From positions 45,879 through 109,878 of the forward strand of contig NMRB01001245.1 in assembly GCA_002633025.1 (NCBI GenBank): 64,000 nucleotides of DNA, written 5' to 3'. Below are positions 56,151 to 64,000 of this stretch, in pieces. The position numbers and the translations under genes were made by a program. A model generated the notes under the pieces. The model was not told where the DNA came from. It saw nothing but the letters and a program-made list of their open reading frames with translations, and searched no databases. Every line of letters begins with the position of its first letter. Positions within the stretch are counted from its first letter, which is position 1. This DNA comes from Notospermus geniculatus (Eukaryota > Nemertea > Pilidiophora > Heteronemertea > Lineidae).

Positions 56151-57280
56151 ATGAATGAATGTAGACTGTGTAAGTTCTAGCAAGCAACATGTCAAACAGT
56201 AAACACTTACATTGTCAACTGAGACGCTTGTTGTCATGCTCAAAAAACATGGTTCCCAGCCATAAATATGACCGAACACGTGTTCAGATCCGCCTTTTCC
56301 AATTAATGTCACTCACATAAGTGTACTACATGATGCAATCACGGCTACACACCACGGGGACTTTTCAAACTTAGTAATGTAAGTTGAATGTGACATGTAA
56401 CTACTGGTGGGATTAACTCTGTAATTGAGTTTAGTGAGCTCGGGTGTTCATTGTACATGTACATGCATAATAGAGTTCATGTAGAACATGACAGCAGGCA
56501 GTCGTAATCCACTTGGACGTAAGCTGCATGTTGAGCAATGCCAAAAGTTCCCTGACTCACGTTCATGTCAAAATCCGCTCATAAGTAGAAAATTAAGTTA
56601 TAGCATATTTGACACTCATAAAACGTTAATAAATCTGTGACATGTTCGACAGTCTATATGTCTTTTGGAATAGTGCAGACAATTTCTGATGAGACAATTT
56701 GTTTCAATCTGGCAGCAATGTGTTGCAGCGGTAGACGTTGAGAGATGGTGTTCCACGGATGATTACCGACGTGCCGTGGCCGACACCGACGGTGACAATG
56801 TCATTACACCTCCACCCGTGATTGGTTGAAACCCTAATCACCTCCTGAGCGAGCTGATGATGTTCCATTTACTCCATTTGATGTTAAAAATCTTTTGATT
56901 GGCCACCAATTCACACGTAGAGTGAAACCGTTTCAATTTGACGCAGAATGCCGTCCAAATTGAGTCCTGACATCCGTGAGTGAGAACAAATTGTTGCAGC
57001 AGAAGCCTCAGAAGTCATGTGACGTGCTGCTGTTACAAATAAATTGTGGGAAGCCAAAGAATGTGGCAAAGTGAGTGTTACGTGGTTGTTCTCGACAGAT
57101 CAAAATCATTCCAAACCATGCCTCAAGCAACATATTCTCATAAAGATTGCATAATCGTTCGTCAAATCATGCACAGGTCGGCTACTTTCAATGAAATATA
57201 AACTTCTGTAGTTTTATAAAGAAATAATCTCGCACAAGTAAGACAATGAACTGGGCCATACAAATGTCATACTAGGCCTT

Positions 57281-57670
57281 TTCCATGGAGTTGGTTCGAT
57301 CCAGTTCGAAGCCATTTCACTTACTTTTTGTACCATGAAAAGGGAAGGTTAGACGATTCTTGAATTCGCAGATCTGCGCACTTCCGCTGAAATCTCAACC
57401 AGAACCTCGATCTGAAACCGGCTGATGTGACGCCATCCATGATTCAGCAATGGTCGAGTCTGATGCAACGTCTTCGACGTCACTGTCGTGGGGTTGTCTA
57501 CATTATGTCATTCAGCTTCAGATTGAGGTTGTGGTTGGGATTTCGGCGGAAGTGCGAAGGTCTTTGTCGTTTACGTCAATTTGAGAACGGTCTATAGTAC
57601 AAGTCGCATGGCTTTTTCATGGAATGCAAGTGAACTGGCCTTGATCTGGGCTCCGTGTGAACAGCGCCAT
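57281..57670. mobile_element. MITE related to 49860, interrupted by family C element
   Basis: Left half CTTTTCCATGGAGTTGGTTC, right half AAGTGAACTGGCCTTGATC and GGGCTCCGTGTGAACAG. It is split at a TA by 57352-57592. Confidence 0.75.
57352..57592. mobile_element. Family C MITE copy 7, inside duplicated segment
   Basis: TA-flanked, ends GACGATTCTTGAATTCGC and GTCAATTTGAGAACGGTC. It interrupts an older repeat (57281-57670). The matching position in the second copy of the segment (near 60745) lacks it. Confidence 0.9.
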
Positions 57671-57783
57671 TGATCAAAACAATTTTGATTTAAACATCAG
57701 CTGATTTCAACAACAAAAGCACCAATATCTAAATGGGGATAACTCCAAATGCTAACATCAAATACGGTCAGAAACATATGACG

Positions 57784-57819
57784 TATAAATAAAGGCCAGG
57801 CACCAGGCACCTCATCAGT
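57784..57819 (+). promoter_or_regulatory. TATA box plus initiator (copy 1)
   Basis: TATAAATA at 57784 and TCAGTC with A at 57817, 33 bp apart, the usual core-promoter spacing. The same pair is kept in copy 2 (60938, 60971). The transcript is unknown. Confidence 0.35.
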
Positions 57820-58710
57820 CAGCAGCAGCAACAAGCACGTCCCTGACTGGTCACGTAATCAACAACAAACTAAATCAGGTTATGTTGATGTTCGCTCGCT
57901 GATGAATACCACTAATAGCGATCTCCTGATGATCAAATTGAATTTCCCATCAGCCCTTGTTGTAGCATGTAGCGATTCCCAGTCGAGCGGCATTTATGTC
58001 ACATTCGTTGCTTCATATGGTAATTCAAACACCAGGAGTCGGTCCCACTGCACATCATCTGATGACCTTTTGACCTTAGCTGCCATTGGCCATGCTCCTG
58101 TCATGAATATTCATGAACGTGGACATCTGAAGCAGTTTGTCCGATGGGCAATGAGGTCCACATATTCATTACGACAGAATGTATTGATCAAAGGGTGAAT
58201 GTCATACAAGATCAAGTCATCCACCGTACTTTCATATCCCGCGGGCATTCCCGGGGTCCACCTCGCAGTGAAGGGCTGAATAATCTCAACAATTGTTCTG
58301 ACAGATCGTGGTAACTGTCATCTAACCTGACATATGCAATTCACCGACCGCTCAGGGTGTGATCTTTCAGGTGGAAATGATGTTGTTCAAATCAAAACAT
58401 GACATGACCTTGATCAATGTCAAGGATTGTGACACTGAATATGATCCAGCGGGTGTTCATTTCAGGATAATGCCACCCTTTCCATCATATCAACGTACAG
58501 ACAGGCTAACGAGTAACTTGCATTTTTTCCCCATAGTTTCTCCAGCATTTCATGACAAGTAACTGATGCATTGAACATGAGCGGGTGTCCATCTTCTGGT
58601 TGCTAAGGACTCACTGTTGCCATGCAGGGGGTATTGGTGGCAATCTAATTGGGCTTATTACAATTCAGCATGTCTCATCTTCCTTGAGGGGCAACCAGTA
58701 GTTCACATGT

Positions 58711-59297
58711 NNNNNNNNNNNNNNNNNNNNNNNNNNNNNNNNNNNNNNNNNNNNNNNNNNNNNNNNNNNNNNNNNNNNNNNNNNNNNNNNNNNNNNNNNN
58801 NNNNNNNNNNNNNNNNNNNNNNNNNNNNNNNNNNNNNNNNNNNNNNNNNNNNNNNNNNNNNNNNNNNNNNNNNNNNNNNNNNNNNNNNNNNNNNNNNNNN
58901 NNNNNNNNNNNNNNNNNNNNNNNNNNNNNNNNNNNNNNNNNNNNNNNNNNNNNNNNNNNNNNNNNNNNNNNNNNNNNNNNNNNNNNNNNNNNNNNNNNNN
59001 NNNNNNNNNNNNNNNNNNNNNNNNNNNNNNNNNNNNNNNNNNNNNNNNNNNNNNNNNNNNNNNNNNNNNNNNNNNNNNNNNNNNNNNNNNNNNNNNNNNN
59101 NNNNNNNNNNNNNNNNNNNNNNNNNNNNNNNNNNNNNNNNNNNNNNNNNNNNNNNNNNNNNNNNNNNNNNNNNNNNNNNNNNNNNNNNNNNNNNNNNNNN
59201 NNNNNNNNNNNNNNNNNNNNNNNNNNNNNNNNNNNNNNNNNNNNNNNNNNNNNNNNNNNNNNNNNNNNNNNNNNNNNNNNNNNNNNNNNNNNNNNNN
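58711..59297. other. Assembly gap
   Basis: 587 Ns between the two copies of the duplicated segment. Confidence 0.99.
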
Positions 59298-59399
59298 AAA
59301 ATAAGCAACACAATATGTCAGTTACAGTTTGATCTATTTTCTCTGGACTGAGTAATGGGGATTTTTCATTTTATGGATTATGCCCCCTGGAGAGCAGAA

Positions 59400-59606
59400 T
59401 GTAGGTCAAATCGCGGAAATTTTTGGTTCTGTTTCGAGCCCTCCCTAGGACCAAACACTCCACCCACTTTCAGGGCCCTGGGCCTTGCGGTTGCAAAACG
59501 TGCCAGTTTCACGGACTACAGACAGACAGACAGACGGACGCCACTCAGTATACATATGAACAGCTCCGCTGACCTTTGGTCAGCTGAGCTAAAAATGCAA
59601 ATGTAA
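59400..59606. repeat. Probable dispersed repeat with (ACAG)n
   Basis: TTTCACGGACTACAGACAGA and the terminal hairpin GCTGACCTTTGGTCAGC followed by TGAGCTAAAAATG. The same terminal layout appears at 23730-23795. Confidence 0.5.
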
Positions 59607-60518
59607 ATATTTTTCATCAATGAGCTCTATGGGCCACCGTAGGATTCAATTTTCTCCCCCCCATTGGTTTGGAGATATTCAAGATAAACTGCTGTCCATT
59701 TACTTTTGGCCATGAGTGTACATGCATAATAGAGTTCATGTAGAACATGACAGCAGGCAGTCGTAATCCACCTGGACGTAAGCTGCATGTTGAGCAATGC
59801 CAAGAGTTCCCTGACTCACGTTCATGTCAAAATCCGCTCATAAGTAGAAAATTAAGTTATAGCATATTTGACACTCATAAAATGTTAATAAATCTGTGAC
59901 ATGTTCGACAGTCTATATGTCTTTTGGAATAGTGCAGACAATTTCTGACGAGACAATTTGTTTCAATCTGGCAGCAATGTGTTGCAGCGGTAGACGGTGA
60001 GAGATGGTGTTCCACGGATGATTACCGACGTGCCGTGGCCGACACCGACGGTGACAATGTCATTACACCTCCAGCCGTGATTGGTTGAAACCCTAATCAC
60101 CTCCTGAGCGAGCTGATGATGTTCCATTTACTCCATTTGATGTTAAAAATCTTTTGATTGGCCACCAATTCACACGTAGAGTGAAACCGTTTCAATTTGA
60201 CGCAGAATGCCATCCAAATTGAGTCCTGACATCCGTGAGTGAGAACAAATTGTTGCAGCAGAAGCCTCAGAAGTGATGTCACGTGCTGCTGTTACAAATA
60301 AATTGTGGGAAGCCAAAGAATGTGGCAAAGTGAGTGTTACGTGGTTGTTCTCGACAGATCAGAATCATTCCAAACCATGCCTCAAGCAACATATTCTCAT
60401 AAAGATTGCATATTCCTTTGTCAAATCACGTGCAAGTATGCTAGTTTCAATGAGGTATTAACTTTTTTACTTTTATAAACAAATACATGTAGGCTAATCT
60501 AGCACGGGTAAGACAATG

Positions 60519-60634
60519 GGTCATATGAATAACAACTAGCAAAGGCTTTTACTTCAAATTTGTACAGCATTGCCTCGCGCATTTGTATTGCAAAATTCCA
60601 GTAAAAGCATTTTCTTGTCTTTATTCATATGACC
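60519..60634. mobile_element. 116-bp MITE with 5-bp target duplication
   Basis: Ends GGTCATATGAATAA and TTATTCATATGACC. CAATG flanks both sides (60514-60518, 60635-60639). Copy 1 of the segment has a single CAATG at 57244-57248. Confidence 0.92.
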
Positions 60635-60664
60635 CAATGAACTGAGTACACAACCGTCATATCA

Positions 60665-60823
60665 GGCCTTTTCCACGGAGTAAGTTTGATCTGGTTCGAG
60701 GCCAGTTCACTTACTTTTTCTACCATGAAAAGGGAAGGATCGATAGTAGCCTACAGGTCGCATGGCTTTTTCATGGGAAGCAAGTGAACTGGCCTTGATC
60801 CGGGCTCTGTGTGAACAGAGCCA
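60665..60823. mobile_element. MITE related to 49860, uninterrupted
   Basis: CTTTTCCACGGAGTAAG and GGGCTCTGTGTGAACAG ends; inner GAGGCCAGTTCACTTAC and CAAGTGAACTGGCCTTG. Confidence 0.78.
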
Positions 60824-60937
60824 TTGATCACCACAATTTTGATCTAAACATCAGCTGATTTCAACAACAAAAGCACCAATATCTAAATGGGGATAACTCC
60901 AAATGCTAACATCAAATACGGTCAGAAACATATGACG

Positions 60938-60973
60938 TATAAATAATGGCCAGGCACCAGGCACCTCATCAGT
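60938..60973 (+). promoter_or_regulatory. TATA box plus initiator (copy 2)
   Basis: Same spacing and sequence as copy 1, TATAAATA then TCAGTC. Confidence 0.35.
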
Positions 60974-61972
60974 CAGCAGCAGCAACAAGCACGTCCCTGA
61001 CTGGTCACATAATCAACAACAAACTAAATCAGGTTATGTTGATGTTTGAATACCAATAATAGTGATCTCCTGATGATCAAATTGAATTTCCCATCAACCC
61101 TTGTTGTAGCATGTAGCAATTCCCAGTCGAGCCGCATTATTGTCACATTCGTGCTTCATATGGTAATTCAAACACCAGGAGTCGGTCCCACTGCACATCA
61201 TCTGATGACCTTTTGACCTTAGCTGCCACTGGCCATGCTCCTGTCATGAATATTCATGAACGTGGACATCATGAAGCAGTTTGTCCGATGGGCAATGAGG
61301 TCCACGTATTGATTACGACAGAATGTATTGATCAAAGGGTGAATGTCACACAAGATCAAGTCATCCACCGTACTTTCATATCCCGCGGGCATTCCCGGGG
61401 TCCACCTCGCAGTGAAGGGCTGAATAATCTCAACAATTATTCTGACAGGTCGTGGTAACTGTCATCTAACCTGACATATGCAATTCACGACCGCTCAGGG
61501 TGTGATCTTTCAGGTGGAAATGATGTTGTTCAAATCAAAACATGGCCTTGATCAATATCAAGGATTGTGACACTGAATATGATCCAGCGGGTGTTCATTT
61601 CAGGATAACGCCACCCTTTCCATCAATATCAACCTACAGACAGGCTAACGAGTAACTTGCATTTTTTCCCCATAGTTTCTCCAGCATCTCATGAGAAGTA
61701 ACTGATGCATTGAACATGAGCGGGTGTCCATCTTCTGGTTGCTAAGGACTCACTGTTGCCATGCAGGGGGTATTGGTGGCAATCTAATTGGGCTTATTAC
61801 AATTCAGCATGCCTCATCTTCCTTGAGGTGCAACCAGTAGTTCACATGTCGAATAACACAAGAACACTTGCAACCGGTTTGTGTACAGTAAGTCATGATG
61901 CTGCACAACAATAAGACTTCTTGTTATGTTCTGAACAATCACCGAAGCAATCGGCACACCGTCCTTGCTATA

Positions 61973-62234
61973 GACAAATCCCAAATTGACGAAAACGAGA
62001 AAGATCTGCGCACTTCCGCCGAAATGGCAAACAGAATCTCGGTCTGAAACCATCTGACACTGAATGACGTGACGCAGAAAACCCCACGACCATGTGACGA
62101 CAGTGAGTTCGATGACGTTGCGTCAGACTCGACCATTGCTGAATCATGGATTGCGTCACGTCAGCTGGTTTCAGGTCGAGGTTCTGTTTACAATTTCGGC
62201 GGAAGTGCGCAGATCTGGGAATTTGGGATTTGTC
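61973..62234. mobile_element. Family C MITE copy 8
   Basis: TA-flanked, ends GACAAATCCCAAATTGACG and AATTTGGGATTTGTC. It abuts a family G element with only TATA between them. Confidence 0.9.
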
Positions 62235-62238
62235 TATA

Positions 62239-62452
62239 GAGCTTCCTGCAGTGGGTTCATTGTGATGTCATTTTGGCCGGCGGTCCACCATGGCGTCGAC
62301 GACAAAGTGTACCATGTGTAGATCATGTGACGGTTCAAGTCACACACATACCACTTGCTCCAATGACAAAATGCACCAAGTGGGGCAATGACATCATTTG
62401 ATGTCAATTTGACCGTCAAGATGGCAGATCTTGACGTCATCTGCACAAGCTC
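62239..62452. mobile_element. Family G MITE copy 4
   Basis: TA-flanked, ends GAGCTTCCTGCAGTGGG and CATCTGCACAAGCTC, internal GGCGTCGACGACAAAGTG. Confidence 0.88.
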
Positions 62453-62459
62453 TACTAGT

Positions 62460-63195
62460 ACGCTGAACCCAACTACAAGAAGAGCAATTGGCACACCTTG
62501 CAGTATCCTCAACCAAAGTACATTAAGAATCGCCAGCACACCTTGAATCTGACTATTTATTGATCTGATCCACAACTCACTTCTCAAACCGATTACAAAA
62601 TGAAACATTTCAACCATTTTAGGCTCGAGTTTAATCAAATTACTTGGTAAAAGGATTTGTAAGAGGAAGTGAGTAAGCCTGAGGGAAGCCAATAAGAAGT
62701 TCTCTATTGGATGTGGAGGGACTTCAAAGCCATAAAACCACTGATGATGATGTCTTCTTCTTGTGGAATAAATGGAAGAGGAGCTTATGGTGATTTCAAA
62801 TAGAACTTTCACACATTTCCTAAAGTACAAAACAAGATGTTGCTGATCACAAGGCCAACGTAAAGTACTCCTTTCATAACGACATTGGCAGATGTGATGT
62901 CTGCAGCCAAAAGAATGTAACACTTGCTTTGGAAACCAAGAGAATCGGCTACAAGAAGCTTGTTTGCCTCTAACATGTTAAAAAGATGAACTGCAGCACT
63001 TGTGTAAGAGACGTCATTGTTGAGACCGGTCTTGACTAAGAGTGAAGGAGACAGAAGTATTGGTAAAACCCACAAATACATTAAGCATGATGTCTCTCCC
63101 TCCTCATGCTTCGTATAAAACTCGACAAGAGCTAGATAGTTTTTGGAGTACCACAGCAGACAGTGCATCCATAAAGCCACAAGAACCCACTCCAA
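62460..63195 (-). pseudogene. Unassigned open frames, possibly a decayed coding segment
   Basis: Two overlapping frames: one starts at 63195 (128 codons, MEWVLVALWMHCLLWY, ending near 62809), the other is open from about 62923 to beyond 62460. Both encode hydrophobic stretches. The second frame then runs into a MITE (62239-62452), so its last third is not genic. No family is recognised, and it may be chance in a T-rich strand. Confidence 0.15.
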
Positions 63196-63464
63196 TATTT
63201 CATCTTGGCAAAGTTATTGCAGCATTTCCTTTCATCAAGTTATCGACGTCAATAAAAGTGAAATGAAAGACTAAAAAGTTTGGTTTATAAGTTTCATATG
63301 CGAGACATCATTTAATGGAACGTACTGAGCCACAGACTGCTTGATGTGAAGAGGGTTGGTCGGGAAAGACTGGTTTGTATCTGATATCATAAGTAGGTTT
63401 GGTACCGTCACCAACCATGGTGGTTCTCTCTCTGTAAAGAACATCCTATCATATGCTGGTCCCA

Positions 63465-63556
63465 TCCATCCTCCCACAGCAGGGCTTTGGTCTCGTTCCT
63501 CTTCATACACTGAGTGAGTGGATGAAGAGGAACGAGGTAAAACCCCCTGCTATGGG
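63465..63556. repeat. Foldback element, copy 2
   Basis: CATCCTCCCACAGCAGGG and CCCTGCTATGGGAGGATG; CTCGTTCCTCTTCATAC and GATGAAGAGGAACGAGG. Confidence 0.85.
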
Positions 63557-63610
63557 AGGATGGTCCCATCAGGAAAAGAAATAGTCCAACCAGCAGAGAT
63601 CATGAACACG

Positions 63611-63898
63611 CCTTGCTAGCCCAGTAGTTATCATGTCTGCTTAGCAAGCAGCAGGTCCTGGGTTCAAATCCAGCCCAGGCCATATGGGATTAATCATCCC
63701 TGGCCCTTCACGTCCATCTCATGGGACAGTAAGCCGTGGTGCCTTGTACCTTGTGCCTTTGCAAGGGCAAGTAAAAGACCCCATCCAAGTGAGGAGCATG
63801 AGTAGCTTGGGACGGCCTCTTCCTTACTTACCAGGGCCAATAATGCTGTGGCTTCGGCTGGAGAATGGAAAATCAAATACAAACAAACAAACAAACAA
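63611..63898 (+). mobile_element. tRNA-Ala-derived SINE with (CAAA)n tail
   Basis: The head 63611-63682 folds like a tRNA: box A-like TAGCCCAGTAG, anticodon stem-loop CTGC-TTAGCAA-GCAG (anticodon AGC, Ala), box B GGTTCAAATCC. A non-tRNA body of about 200 bp follows (CTTTGCAAGGGCAAGTAAAAG, TGTGGCTTCGGC). The 3' end is a run of CAAA repeats. Confidence 0.8.
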
Positions 63899-64000
63899 CT
63901 CTTCGCCCTTTATAACTCCATTTCATGTCATCATGATTGTGGGGGCGTTTGGAAGTCCAAATGGCTCAGTTCCTTTCATTTAATATACCACACGCAGCTT

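Larger units (their letters stand above)
56459..58710. repeat. Duplicated segment, copy 1
   Basis: Aligns with 59718-61850 from TGTACATGCATAATAGAG to CAGTAGTTCACATGT with a few percent differences. It carries the family C element at 57352. It ends at a gap, so the unit may be longer. It has a TATA-plus-initiator pair near 57784. No convincing protein-coding gene: the 98-codon frame at 57902 is broken in copy 2. Confidence 0.93.
59718..61850. repeat. Duplicated segment, copy 2
   Basis: Lacks the family C element of copy 1 but has a 116-bp palindromic insert (60519-60634). Could be a true tandem duplicate or an unmerged second haplotype. Confidence 0.93.

Noticed and set aside
57902-58198. 98-codon open frame
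   Set aside because: The second copy of the segment has a deletion at the start and different frame, so it is not conserved as protein.
62234-62923. 229-codon open frame
   Set aside because: Its last third lies in a TA-flanked MITE and the rest has no recognisable family; kept only as a low-confidence remnant.
63611-63682. Functional tRNA-Ala gene
   Set aside because: The tRNA-like part is followed by a SINE body and (CAAA)n tail, and its stems are imperfect.

Overview
The window is animal nuclear DNA from an invertebrate. Genes are split by many GT-AG introns with no operon-like packing, miniature inverted-repeat elements and tRNA-derived SINEs are common, and the closest recognisable protein families are metazoan. 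A single MAST-type kinase gene, a gp130/Domeless-like receptor and the dense inverted-repeat load fit a marine invertebrate (a deuterostome such as a lancelet or echinoderm is plausible), but the sequence alone does not fix the species. There are three assembly gaps (23293-23597, 42149-42942, 58711-59297) and isolated Ns near 930, 6148 and 47270.

Layout. (1) 2227-8355, plus strand: the 3' part of a class I cytokine-receptor-like gene with fibronectin III-type extracellular exons, a Pro-rich box 1-like juxtamembrane segment and a tyrosine-containing cytoplasmic tail. Its 5' end is not seen. (2) 9-18 kb: gene-free, packed with inverted-repeat elements, several nested in each other. (3) 18690-53032, minus strand: a complete 23-exon microtubule-associated serine/threonine (MAST) kinase gene, 1453 codons plus stop, whose exon phases all agree. 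Its domain order is N-terminal Ser/Arg-rich segment, MAST pre-kinase domain (DUF1908), AGC kinase domain, linker, PDZ, basic/Ser-Pro C-terminal tail. Introns of up to 7 kb hold MITEs, minisatellites, a CCAAT-box repeat array and a duplicated promoter-like block. (4) 54764-55382, minus: a possible small two-exon gene (163 aa) of unknown function. (5) 56.46-61.85 kb: a 2.1-2.3 kb segment present twice, split by a gap; the copies differ by clean transposon insertions, so each serves as the other's empty site. It may be a real duplication or two haplotypes left in the assembly. (6) 62-64 kb: MITEs, weak open frames and a tRNA-derived SINE.

Functionally, the receptor would sense an extracellular helical cytokine and signal through JAK/STAT-type partners. 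The MAST kinase is an intracellular kinase/PDZ scaffold. Nothing in the sequence ties the two together beyond being neighbours in tail-to-tail orientation. The most unusual material is non-coding: an AAACG/CGTTT-saturated element with a 3-bp TTA target duplication, a 35-bp palindromic insertion with an 8-bp target duplication, and an intronic CCAAT array whose unit also occurs at the MAST start codon.
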